DNA of 64,000 bases from Paenibacillus sp. OK003 (GTDB lineage: Bacteria; Bacillota; Bacilli; Paenibacillales; Paenibacillaceae). Made by a program: the position numbers and the translations under genes. Below, piece by piece: positions 45,502 to 53,107 of the stretch (within the stretch, counting starts at the first letter, position 1; the number at the start of each line of letters is the position of its first letter). The stretch is from the NCBI RefSeq assembly GCF_900109515.1, contig NZ_FOBD01000020.1:41917-105916 (forward strand), given 5' to 3'. A model generated the notes under the pieces. The model saw only the letters and a program-made list of their open reading frames with translations, was not told the origin of the DNA and ran no database searches.

Positions 45502-47094
45502 ATGAATCATCAGTCTTCACAACCTGAGCATTCCTCAGACAAGGCACCCGAGACATTAACGGATCGGCAAGGCCATCCCATCACGGACAATCAGAATGTT
45601 CGAACCGTCGGCAGCCGGGGACCGACTACGCTGGAGAATTATCATTTTCTCGAAAAGATCACCCATTTTGACCGCGAACGCATTCCGGAACGGGTGGTCC
45701 ATGCCCGCGGCGCTGGCGCTCATGGCGTATTCCAGGCTTATGGAACGGCCGGGGATGAACCGGTATCGAAGTATACACGCGCACGTCTGTTTCAGGAAAA
45801 AGGCAAAGAAACGCCCGTATTTGTTCGGTTCTCCACGGTTATTCATGGTGGACATTCACCGGAGACGCTGCGGGACCCGCGCGGATTTGCTGTGAAATTC
45901 TATACCGAGGACGGCAACTGGGATCTGGTGGGCAACAATCTGAAAATCTTTTTCATTCGTGACCCACTCAAGTTCCCGGACATGGTACATGCCTTCAAGC
46001 CGGACCCGTTGACCAATGCACAGGATATGGAACGGTTTTTCGATTTCGTTTCCCTTAGTCCCGAAGCCACCCATATGATTACGTTTCTCTTCTCCCCTTG
46101 GGGAATTCCGGCCAACTATCGACAGATGCAGGGGTCGGGCGTCAATACATACAAATGGGTGAATCAGGAAGGCACAGGCGTGCTCATTAAATATCACTGG
46201 GAACCGCTCAATCAAGGGATACGCAACCTTCTCCAGAAGGACGCCAGCGATATTCAGGGGCAGAACTTTAACCATGCCACGCTCGACCTCTATCACGCCA
46301 TTGAACAAGGAGATTATCCGGAATGGGAATTGTGCGTTCAGGTTATGGAGGACGGCGAGCATCCCGAACTGGATTTTGATCCGCTGGACCCGACCAAACT
46401 GTGGCCGCCAGAGCAGTTTCCATTTTTGCCTGTTGGGAAAATGACGCTAAACCGCAATCCCGAAGACTACTTCAATGAAGTGGAACAAGCAGCGTTTGGC
46501 ACAGGTGTGCTGGTGGACGGACTGGATTTCTCGGATGACAAACTGCTGCAAGGGCGCACCTTCTCCTACTCGGATACCCAGCGTCACCGGGTGGGTGCGA
46601 ACTATCTGCAATTGCCTGTGAATGCACCAAAGAACCGGGTTGCAACGAATCAAAGCGGCGGTCAGATGCAGTATCAAGTCGATCGTGCACCGGGGCAGAA
46701 TCCACATGTCAACTATGAACCTTCCTCGTTGGGTGGCTTAAAGGAAGCAACTCCACGCGGCAAGGAACATGAACCTCTTATTGAGGGTCGTCTTGTTCGT
46801 GAAAAAATTGAGCGTACCAATGACTTCGGACAAGCCGGGGATACCTACCGTTCGTTTGAAAATTGGGAGCGAGACGAGCTGATCAGCAATCTGGTCGATG
46901 CTTTAGCCACATGCAAACCGGATATCCGCGAGCGCATGATCTCCCATTTCACACAAGCGGATGCTGATTATGGACGCCGGGTAGCGGAAGGATTATCCGC
47001 CGTCTCAACGGATGACAGTGCCACGGTTCAGCCCAAGCATGAGCCCACAGTGGAACAGGCCGCCAAGCGCAGTCATGAAGCAGATCCATATTAA
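45502..47094 (+). CDS. katA: Monofunctional haem catalase
   Basis: A 530-residue catalase. The active-site His74 is in HARGAGAHG, the distal Asn in VGNNLKIFFIRDPLKFP, and the haem-ligand Tyr in RTFSYSDTQRHRVG. The opening LTDRQGHPITDNQNVRTVGSRGPTTLENYHFLEKITHFDRERIPER is typical of small-to-medium subunit catalases; the length and the TTLENYHF wording also resemble spore KatX, so the symbol is provisional. It removes hydrogen peroxide in the cytoplasm. AAAGGCGG precedes the ATG. It is divergent from the helicase with a 171-bp gap in which I found no clear PerR box. Confidence 0.95.
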   Translation: MNHQSSQPEHSSDKAPETLTDRQGHPITDNQNVRTVGSRGPTTLENYHFLEKITHFDRERIPERVVHARGAGAHGVFQAYGTAGDEPVSKYTRARLFQEKGKETPVFVRFSTVIHGGHSPETLRDPRGFAVKFYTEDGNWDLVGNNLKIFFIRDPLKFPDMVHAFKPDPLTNAQDMERFFDFVSLSPEATHMITFLFSPWGIPANYRQMQGSGVNTYKWVNQEGTGVLIKYHWEPLNQGIRNLLQKDASDIQGQNFNHATLDLYHAIEQGDYPEWELCVQVMEDGEHPELDFDPLDPTKLWPPEQFPFLPVGKMTLNRNPEDYFNEVEQAAFGTGVLVDGLDFSDDKLLQGRTFSYSDTQRHRVGANYLQLPVNAPKNRVATNQSGGQMQYQVDRAPGQNPHVNYEPSSLGGLKEATPRGKEHEPLIEGRLVREKIERTNDFGQAGDTYRSFENWERDELISNLVDALATCKPDIRERMISHFTQADADYGRRVAEGLSAVSTDDSATVQPKHEPTVEQAAKRSHEADPY

Positions 47095-47170
47095 GCACTG
47101 GCTGGTTTAGTTAAGGCGTATTTTAAGGTAAAGGACATGTTATATAGAAACGTATAGGTTCGTTAATTAA

Positions 47171-47212
47171 CCCTCGGTAGCAAAGACTGCTTGCGCAGCT
47201 GCTATCGGGGGT
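47171..47212 (+). terminator. Probable terminator hairpin after the catalase gene
   Basis: CCCTCGGTAGCA pairs fully with TGCTATCGGGGG (two wobble pairs), with an inner TGC/GCA arm. Only TATTTGG follows, so the U-run is poor. The 47213-47562 stretch after it contains no supported gene; it is probably the pectate lyase promoter and leader. Confidence 0.55.
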
Positions 47213-47562
47213 ATTTGGCGTTTCAACCTGAGCAGCCTGTGAGCTGATCACGTGAGGGCCTTCTATTTTAAATATTTATAAAGTTGATTTCGGCGGATCG
47301 GAGGTATGGATCATGATATTTGCTAGGAAAAGGGGCTTTTTCTACGTTAATTTCAGATGATCCCCTGTTAAATGAGGGACATGAACTGAGCGCAGGATTA
47401 TGCGCTACTAACATAAATTTCCATTTTCGACCAGTTATACGAGGCTTGTCAGCAGGTTGAGTACATCTGATCAAATGATTATTGATGATAAAGTTTACAA
47501 CATTTACCATGAACCTGTGTCCTCTAGGACTTCATTTCCCAATTACTAAGGAGGTTTGCTTA

Positions 47563-48918
47563 ATGAAATTATTCCCTATTACTTCAGTTCATGCATCTTC
47601 CCAACGTTCGCTGAAATCAAAATTGACTCACATCTGCCTAAGTGCCGCGTTCCCTCTATTATTGCTCGGCGGTGGATCGGCTGGTGCGGCGGAATTGATC
47701 GATAGCGGACTGCAAAATCCCTCTGATTCTGTGGCTGCCTCCAGTATCGCACTCGCTGCAGGTGATCTATATGTCGCTCCTGGCGGCTCGGCTAGCAATC
47801 CCGGAACCCTCGCAAGTCCTACGTCACTGGCTAACGCGCTGACACAAATCGCACCGGGCAAAACGATATATCTGCGCGGTGGCACATACAGCTTCTCGGA
47901 AACGGTTACGATTGAAAGAGGCAATAGTGGTACATCGGGACAACGCAAAAATCTGATGGCGTACGGATCGGAAAAGCCTGTCTTTGATTTCTCCGCCCAA
48001 GCCTTCGCTTCCACCAATCGCGGGCTGCAAATGTTCGGAGACTACTGGCTCGTCAAAGGGCTTGAAGTGAAAGGTGCGGGCGACAACGGTATCTTTATCG
48101 GGGGCAGTTACAACCGTCTGGAACAGATCGAAGCTCATCATAACCGGGATACTGGCATCCAACTCGGACGTTATGCTTCGACTGCGGCAAACAGCGAATG
48201 GCCTGCCTATAATGAAATTATTCGCTCCTATTCCCATGATAACTATGATCCGGATGACGGAGAAGATGCGGACGGCTTTGCCGCCAAATTGACGGTTGGC
48301 CCGGGCAACCTGTTCGACGGTTGTATCGCTGCCTATAATGTGGACGATGGCTGGGATCTGTACAGCAAAACAGATACGGGCGCCATTGGCGTCGTAACGA
48401 TCCGCAACAGCATCTCCCATCACAATGGGCAGACTTCGGATGGTACATCCACCTCCAATAGTGACGGTAACGGCTTCAAGCTGGGCGGCGAGAAAATCGC
48501 GGTGAATCACATCGTGGAGAACAGCATTGCTTTTCAAAATAAAAAGCACGGCTTCACCTATAACAGCAATCCCGGTTCAATCCAGATGAAAAACAATACT
48601 TCCTGGCAAAATGGTCAAAGTAACTTTGCCTTTGATGTAGGCACACATATCTTCACCAACAACCTGTCCTTCGAAGGCGGCGCCAGCGACAAAACCAGCG
48701 GAACCGACGTCAGCAGCACCAACGTCTGGTGGAAAAACAAGAAGAGCGTGAACGACAAAGGCCTGCTCGCCAGCGCAGCCGACTTTGTCTCCCTCGTGCC
48801 TTCGGTAACGCGTAGCGCGGACGGAACACCTGTCCTGGGTAATTTCCTGAAGCTTGCGGGTGGCAGTGATTTGGTTGGTTCGGGTACGCCAGCGGGTACG
48901 AATATTGGTGCGCGGTAG
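47563..48918 (+). CDS. Secreted PL9-type pectate lyase
   Basis: A 451-residue secreted enzyme. A signal peptide with core AAFPLLLLGGGSAGAAEL is followed by a right-handed parallel beta-helix: LYVAPGGSASNPGT opening, repeated turns, and the PL9 active region DADGFAAKLTVGPGN (catalytic Lys and calcium-binding Asp residues) and NVDDGWDLYSK. PL9 enzymes cleave polygalacturonate by calcium-dependent beta-elimination. AAGGAGG lies 8 bases before the ATG. Monocistronic, with a strong terminator; consistent with a plant-associated or soil lifestyle. Confidence 0.9.
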   Translation: MKLFPITSVHASSQRSLKSKLTHICLSAAFPLLLLGGGSAGAAELIDSGLQNPSDSVAASSIALAAGDLYVAPGGSASNPGTLASPTSLANALTQIAPGKTIYLRGGTYSFSETVTIERGNSGTSGQRKNLMAYGSEKPVFDFSAQAFASTNRGLQMFGDYWLVKGLEVKGAGDNGIFIGGSYNRLEQIEAHHNRDTGIQLGRYASTAANSEWPAYNEIIRSYSHDNYDPDDGEDADGFAAKLTVGPGNLFDGCIAAYNVDDGWDLYSKTDTGAIGVVTIRNSISHHNGQTSDGTSTSNSDGNGFKLGGEKIAVNHIVENSIAFQNKKHGFTYNSNPGSIQMKNNTSWQNGQSNFAFDVGTHIFTNNLSFEGGASDKTSGTDVSSTNVWWKNKKSVNDKGLLASAADFVSLVPSVTRSADGTPVLGNFLKLAGGSDLVGSGTPAGTNIGAR

Positions 48919-48955
48919 GTTGTAGTTATGAGATAAAGGAATAATTTAAATGCAA

Positions 48956-49006
48956 AGTCCCCTCCCCCATACCAGCCGATTGCTGGTGATGGAGAAGGGG
49001 ATTTTT
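48956..49006 (+). terminator. Terminator of the pectate lyase gene
   Basis: CCCCTCCCCCATACCAGC pairs imperfectly with GCTGGTGATGGAGAAGGGG around CGATT, followed by ATTTTT. Confidence 0.85.
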
Positions 49007-49054
49007 GAATTGCTTTGTATTGTCTACTGGCTTATAAGGTAGATAGATAAATAC

Positions 49055-49324
49055 TTAGGTTTTGGCTAAAATCTCAATGATCAGTCTGCCGCCTGTGCGA
49101 AAACCTTGCTCGAATGCCGCTTCCACATACATGGACGTGGATTGTCCGATCAAGTCTATCAGTTGTTCCAAAGCATCGTATTCGTTCTCACTAAGCTGTG
49201 TTTTGTAGTCTTGCATCAGGTCTGATATCTGACGATTGATCTCTTGATACTCGGCATGCTCAGGATGAATTGACTCATCCAACCGCAGGTTTCCGTGAAA
49301 CAAATCTTCGATCAGGTTTGACAT
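49055..49324 (-). CDS. DUF6809-family protein
   Basis: An 89-residue, all-helical protein beginning MSNLIEDLFHGNLRLDESI, with QEINRQISDLMQDYKTQL and the C-terminal FEQGFRTGGRLIIEIL. This matches the DUF6809 family of Firmicute accessory and phage-related regions; the function is unknown. GGTGGGG lies 5 bases before the ATG at 49324; the longer frame to 49351 is not supported. It is divergent from a small XRE regulator across an 113-bp gap containing two matched operators, so it is probably regulated by it. Confidence 0.75.
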   Translation of the reverse strand: MSNLIEDLFHGNLRLDESIHPEHAEYQEINRQISDLMQDYKTQLSENEYDALEQLIDLIGQSTSMYVEAAFEQGFRTGGRLIIEILAKT

Positions 49325-49368
49325 GTTATCCCCACCTAGTCTTTTTACCAACTATTCTCACTATACTT

Positions 49369-49410
49369 TAGCGGATTTTCCGCTAAAAATCAATAGCGGA
49401 TAGCACGCTA
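49369..49410. promoter_or_regulatory. Two matched operators between DUF6809 and XRE genes
   Basis: TAGCG-N7-CGCTA occurs twice: 49369-49385 (within a 21-bp near-perfect palindrome TTTAGCGGA-TTT-TCCGCTAAA, 49367-49387) and 49394-49410. Centres are 25 bp apart. The outer arms ATACTTTAGCG (49363-49373) and CGCTAAAGTAT (49406-49416) are also mutually inverted. The arrangement fits cooperative binding of the adjacent XRE regulator to a divergent promoter. Confidence 0.75.
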
Positions 49411-49437
49411 AAGTATGATGTTGGTGAGGTGATGAAC

Positions 49438-49656
49438 ATGTATGCTCGTATACGCAATTTACGTGAAGACAAAGATTTATCCCAAACACAAATGGCCTCT
49501 TATCTTGGCTGTAGCCAACGTGTATATAGCAACTATGAACGTGGTGAGTTGGATATTCCAACGGCTATATTGATAAAGCTGGCAGACTATCATCAAACCA
49601 GCACTGATTATCTTTTAAATCGGACCAGTGTAAAGAAGCCCTATTCTTTAGGTTAA
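49438..49656 (+). CDS. XRE-family regulator
   Basis: A 72-residue Cro/C1-type helix-turn-helix protein: MYARIRNLREDKDLSQTQMASYLGCSQRVYSNYERGELDIPTAILIKLADYHQTSTDYLL. GGTGAGGTG lies before the ATG at 49438; two earlier in-frame starts overlap that site. It probably represses itself and the divergent DUF6809 gene through the paired TAGCG-N7-CGCTA sites. After its stop the same frame stays open for another 60 codons. Confidence 0.9.
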   Translation: MYARIRNLREDKDLSQTQMASYLGCSQRVYSNYERGELDIPTAILIKLADYHQTSTDYLLNRTSVKKPYSLG

Positions 49657-49662
49657 TTCACT

Positions 49663-49836
49663 TTGAGTTTCCCAAAAAATTTATATCCGAATAATCAAAA
49701 TCAGATAACCAATTTTAAAAAAGATACTTTATTATTAGAACCAAATGAAGTTCTCAGAGAGTGTTTTATTGAAGTGACAAGAGTACAAGTACAGCATGGA
49801 AGAATTCCGTTGATCTTTTTTAAATTGAATTCATAA
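49663..49836 (+). CDS. Possible small ORF or gene remnant in frame behind the XRE gene
   Basis: In the same frame as the XRE gene, two codons after its TAA, a TTG-initiated frame gives 57 residues (opening SFPKNLYPNNQNQ; ending VQVQHGRIPLIFFKLNS). There is no convincing ribosome binding site. It may be a remnant of a longer gene or a readthrough extension. I do not recognise it. The 49837-50043 stretch after it is AT-rich and contains the inverted repeat at 49939. Confidence 0.3.
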   Translation: MSFPKNLYPNNQNQITNFKKDTLLLEPNEVLRECFIEVTRVQVQHGRIPLIFFKLNS

Positions 49837-49938
49837 GAGGCTGTGACTCATATCCCTCAAGCTTATCTGAGATAAAAGAATTATATCGTAACTAACATAA
49901 ATTTTTAGAGACTTTGTTTCTCTGTTAAAATACGAAGT

Positions 49939-49963
49939 AGTAGTATAATAACACTATACTACT
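49939..49963. repeat. Perfect 9-bp inverted repeat before the ATPase gene end
   Basis: AGTAGTATA-ATAACAC-TATACTACT. It is a convergent-gene region; no T-run directly follows, though GTTTTTC comes 8 bases later on the plus strand. Possible weak terminator of the XRE transcript. Confidence 0.45.
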
Positions 49964-50043
49964 GACCACGTTTTTCACTTTTATTTACTTGCTAATCAAT
50001 CTTAGCATCCAATTATGCTATTTCTTTCTTAGAATAAACTATA

Positions 50044-51903
50044 TTATTGTAACAATTTTCGATCAGGCATTAAAGTCATAATTACATGATCTTCATTATA
50101 AAGCTCTTTTTCCAATATACTTCCAGTTAATATAACTTGACCATTGTGACTTTTCTCAATGATTTCAAGAAATCTTTTATACTTATCTGTATCCAAATCC
50201 TTATCTTTAGGTGAATCCAACAGAATAAACCCTAAGTGGTTAATATCTATATGATCCATTAAATGGAATAATGATGTTATATAAGTAAGTCGAGTGGCCA
50301 CTTTCAAACTTGCAGAAGAAATATTTCTTATGTTGATATTATCGAGAAATGGTGTATACTCTGAGTCTAATGTTGCTTTCATGTCATGTCCAAAAATGTA
50401 TTTTAACTCTTCAGAAAAAAACTCTCTCCAGTTTTCTAATTTGTCTTCCTCTGAGTAAAAAACACTCTTCTCTAATTGATCTAACTCATCTCTTAATGTA
50501 TTTATTTCAAGTTCAAGCTTGTTTTTTTGATTCTTAAGTTCATCAATTGCTTTTAGATAACTAAGATGGACTTCAAGCATTTGTTCATTTTTAGTCAAGC
50601 TTTCTACACGTTCTTTTATAGAGCTAATAATAGTTTCAGCTGGAGAATTATTTTGCTGTTGCTCTTTTAAAAATTTTTCTTTGAGCTTTTCTATTTTTTT
50701 ATCATTGATTTTTTTTATATTCTCTGTTTCTTTTATTTGTGTTGAGAGTTCTTCTTTTACTTTATTAGCCTCAAACAATGATTCTTCTAACATTCTCTTA
50801 TACTGTGATATTCTTTCAAGATCGTCACTATCAACTTCATTGGAACAATAACTACATTGACCATTGTTGGGAGGAAGAATGTTTGTTTTTTGCAAGCAAA
50901 CTGGACAAATTTCAACTGGAATAAGTGTTATTATTTGTCGAGCTATAATCATTTTTTTTAATTTTTCAATTTCCACACTTATAGTTTTAATAACATTTGT
51001 TATATCGTCTCTTTGCAAAATTAATTGATTAATATTCTGTCTGATTTCTGTATTTTCCTTTATCAATTCTATACCGAACTTGTCATTAATTTTAGAATTC
51101 ATTGTCTCAAGTCTAGAAATATATTTGTAATTTTCTACTGATAATTGTATTTTTTCTTCTTTAATTTTCTGTATTTTTTCAATAATTTTATTTTTATTTT
51201 TCAACTTTACTATTTCAGAATATTCATCATTATTTAATCCACTTGAAATACTAACTTCACTCATAACTTTAATTTTAGATAATAACAAACTTCTTTCCTT
51301 GAATAACTTTTGTAACTTCAACCTTGCTTTCTGGACATCTGTATTTTCTTTGCCGAGTAATGCCTCAACAATAGCTTTTTTTATTAAAGATTGATTGTTA
51401 ATATATTGCCTTGCCCCGCCACCTAAATCCGCCAATATTTTATATGCCGGTGTATCTTGGTCGGCAGTCACCGCACGTAGCATAAAATAATATCTCATAT
51501 TCGCTTTGTTGTTGTTTCCATAAGGTATTTCTTGAGTCCCATATCCTTCCTCAACCAAAATCATTTCAGAAAATTCTTCTAAATTTTTTATTTCCACTTC
51601 CTCTTCTACTAATTCATTTTGCATATTAAGAGGAATTACAAGTATGCTTCCTGAAGAAGGAAGTTTTCTTATAAATCTATATCTATTTCCACTCTTCAAT
51701 TCAACATCAATTTCAACATGATCTGTAAAGCCACTTTTGTCTATTTCTTCAATAAAAGAATCTATATTTGTCCCTAAAGAATAAAGAATAAGTTTTATGA
51801 AGGTCGTTTTTCCAGTAGCATTTTCTCCAAGAATATAGTTGATTCTCCCTAAACTTATTGAGAAACCTTTTTCGCCTTTTACTGTAATTTTTTTTATAAT
51901 CAT
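50044..51903 (-). CDS. Rad50/SMC-like ABC ATPase of a three-component (ABC-3C-like) system
   Basis: A 619-residue ATPase. Walker A is GENATGKTT (26-34). Long coiled-coil segments (about 190-310 and 355-490) flank a zinc-hook-like insert: C333-P-V-C336 and C350-S-Y-C353. The C-terminal ATPase half has SSASLKVATRLTYITSLF (signature region) and Walker B FILLDSPKD, where a Ser rather than Glu follows the Asp. The architecture fits Rad50-like ATPases of conflict systems. Its ATG overlaps the stop of the upstream winged-helix gene by one base. Strongly AT-rich, unlike the core genome, suggesting transfer. It probably senses altered DNA and drives the partner proteins. Confidence 0.78.
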   Translation of the reverse strand: MIIKKITVKGEKGFSISLGRINYILGENATGKTTFIKLILYSLGTNIDSFIEEIDKSGFTDHVEIDVELKSGNRYRFIRKLPSSGSILVIPLNMQNELVEEEVEIKNLEEFSEMILVEEGYGTQEIPYGNNNKANMRYYFMLRAVTADQDTPAYKILADLGGGARQYINNQSLIKKAIVEALLGKENTDVQKARLKLQKLFKERSLLLSKIKVMSEVSISSGLNNDEYSEIVKLKNKNKIIEKIQKIKEEKIQLSVENYKYISRLETMNSKINDKFGIELIKENTEIRQNINQLILQRDDITNVIKTISVEIEKLKKMIIARQIITLIPVEICPVCLQKTNILPPNNGQCSYCSNEVDSDDLERISQYKRMLEESLFEANKVKEELSTQIKETENIKKINDKKIEKLKEKFLKEQQQNNSPAETIISSIKERVESLTKNEQMLEVHLSYLKAIDELKNQKNKLELEINTLRDELDQLEKSVFYSEEDKLENWREFFSEELKYIFGHDMKATLDSEYTPFLDNINIRNISSASLKVATRLTYITSLFHLMDHIDINHLGFILLDSPKDKDLDTDKYKRFLEIIEKSHNGQVILTGSILEKELYNEDHVIMTLMPDRKLLQ

Positions 51904-52232
51904 TATACATCCTCCAAAAATCTACTCAACGCCTCTATCCCATTTTCTGTAACATGGAGAACTGAATCTAAGCTATTGTTTGGGCTTTCAATTATATTCA
52001 ATAAATTTCTACTTACTAAGATCACAATTGCAGAGTCGAGCGTATCTAGTGCTTCTTGTGATCTCCTCTTCAATAATGTATTTACAATTTGTACTCTATT
52101 ATATTTAATTCCTTGTACTCGTCTTGTAGACAGCGCTTTTAATAATTGCATAGAACATAAATATGGATCTAAATCAGCGTCTTCATCAAAGAACCAATCT
52201 GAAGTACGGTCAACTAGCATATATGTGCTCAC
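51903..52232 (-). CDS. Winged-helix middle component of the ABC-3C-like system
   Basis: A 109-residue protein. An acidic N-terminus (SDWFFDEDADLDPY) leads to a helical winged-helix fold: YNRVQIVNTLLKRRSQEALDTLDSAIVILVSRNLL followed by the wing VLHVTENGIEALSRFL. ABC-3C systems encode a small winged-helix 'middle component' between effector and ATPase, which matches this gene's size, fold and position. The assignment rests on that context. The start is GTG at 52232, with GGTGGAATAAA spanning the end of the upstream gene, so translation is coupled at both ends. Confidence 0.6.
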   Translation of the reverse strand: MSTYMLVDRTSDWFFDEDADLDPYLCSMQLLKALSTRRVQGIKYNRVQIVNTLLKRRSQEALDTLDSAIVILVSRNLLNIIESPNNSLDSVLHVTENGIEALSRFLEDV

Positions 52233-52233
52233 T

Positions 52234-52758
52234 TTATTCCACCTTCCATCTTATTGCACAGTTAGAGGTAGCAATATAAAGTAGCCCTTCTAAAAAGGCC
52301 TCATCAATTTCTATGATATCTTCATACCTTGAAATTAATGATGGAAATTGAGAAAATATATCTTCACTTTTATATTTCAGCAAATCTCCATCTTCCATTG
52401 GCAGTGTAACTTTTGATACACATGTTAATAAATTCTCATATATATCAGCTAATAATCTTTTTCCTTCTTCTGATTTTTTTAGCTGAAATATAATTTTAAG
52501 TGAATTTAATTTTGAAGTAACAGCACGTGCTTTTGTTAGACCATTTGTCTTGCCATCATGGAGTTTTCTAAACAATGTACTGTTATCTTCATCAGAAACA
52601 ATAAAAAAATCTTCTTCTAGTCGGATTGCTCGCCTAGCTTTTGAGCTAGTAATGGTCTGTATAGTAATTTTATCTCGACCTACAATATCTCCAGACACTG
52701 TATTGTGAGACTGTTCGATACTATTTCCCAACTTTTTTATCCCTTCCAACCAAATCAC
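52234..52758 (-). CDS. C-terminal part of the GDxVGRDK-motif component (ABC-3C-like), frame-split
   Basis: An open frame of 174 codons whose only early start is a GTG without a ribosome binding site. It begins, after a few out-of-context residues, with SIEQSHNTVSGDIVGRDKITI, a motif typical of ABC-3C and related conflict proteins, then a helical region of about 130 residues (LEEDFFIVSDEDN; SKLNSLKIIFQLKKSEEGKRLLADIYENLL; EIDEAFLEGLLYIATSNCAIRWK) that I take as the component's C-terminal interaction domain. It overlaps the 61-codon upstream frame by 38 bases. Removing one A from the A6 run at 52733-52738 joins both into one 223-residue protein. It is either a frameshifted gene or one expressed by slippage. 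Confidence 0.6.
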   Translation of the reverse strand: MIWLEGIKKLGNSIEQSHNTVSGDIVGRDKITIQTITSSKARRAIRLEEDFFIVSDEDNSTLFRKLHDGKTNGLTKARAVTSKLNSLKIIFQLKKSEEGKRLLADIYENLLTCVSKVTLPMEDGDLLKYKSEDIFSQFPSLISRYEDIIEIDEAFLEGLLYIATSNCAIRWKVE

Positions 52759-52906
52759 CTTTTACAGTATTTTTATTTTGATTCACTTTATAATTTTTAC
52801 TACTGTTAATCCTAATTTTTTGAACTACTAATGTTAGAGTAGCTCCTGCTGTAAAAGCAGCAATATGAGTTAATATTTCACGAACCCACGTCTCCAAATG
52901 TAACAC
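52721..52906 (-). CDS. N-terminal membrane part of the GDxVGRDK-motif component
   Basis: A 61-codon frame starting at GTG 52906 (AAAAGGGA 4 bases upstream). It encodes one membrane helix (ILTHIAAFTAGATLTLVVQKI) and then QNKNTVKGDLVGRDKKVGK. The terminal NTVKGDLVGRDK closely repeats NTVSGDIVGRDK in the next frame, so the two frames are most simply halves of one protein with a tandem motif. As annotated it would give a free membrane peptide ending in one motif copy. First gene of the cassette; the 52907-53107 gap upstream is AT-rich and probably holds the promoter. Confidence 0.6.
   Translation of the reverse strand: MLHLETWVREILTHIAAFTAGATLTLVVQKIRINSSKNYKVNQNKNTVKGDLVGRDKKVGK
52733..52738 (-). 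other. A6 slippage/frameshift site
   Basis: Minus-strand GAT-AAA-AAA-GTT. Reading with five A gives GAT-AAA-AAG-TTG and enters the long downstream frame; six A gives a stop three codons later. A true -1 ribosomal shift here leads to another closed frame, so only a +1/-2 shift, transcript slippage, or an indel would join the halves. Confidence 0.6.
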
Positions 52907-53107
52907 ACCGTCCCTTTTAATAATTTCAATAACACCCTAAATTTTACTACATTCACCCATGATAGGACAGAACTAAAATTTAAATTACATATTTTATCAA
53001 ATTATTTATAATATCATTTAATTGCCAATCTTTTCCCAAGCCTTTTACGTCAAGATACTAAAAAAATATAAAACATATACTTGTGATTAAATCACTAGAA
53101 AAGAATA

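Noticed and set aside
52730..52742. Classical -1 programmed ribosomal frameshift at the A6 run
   Set aside because: A -1 shift enters a third frame that soon stops; the long downstream frame needs +1 (or -2), so dnaX-like -1 slippage cannot join the halves.
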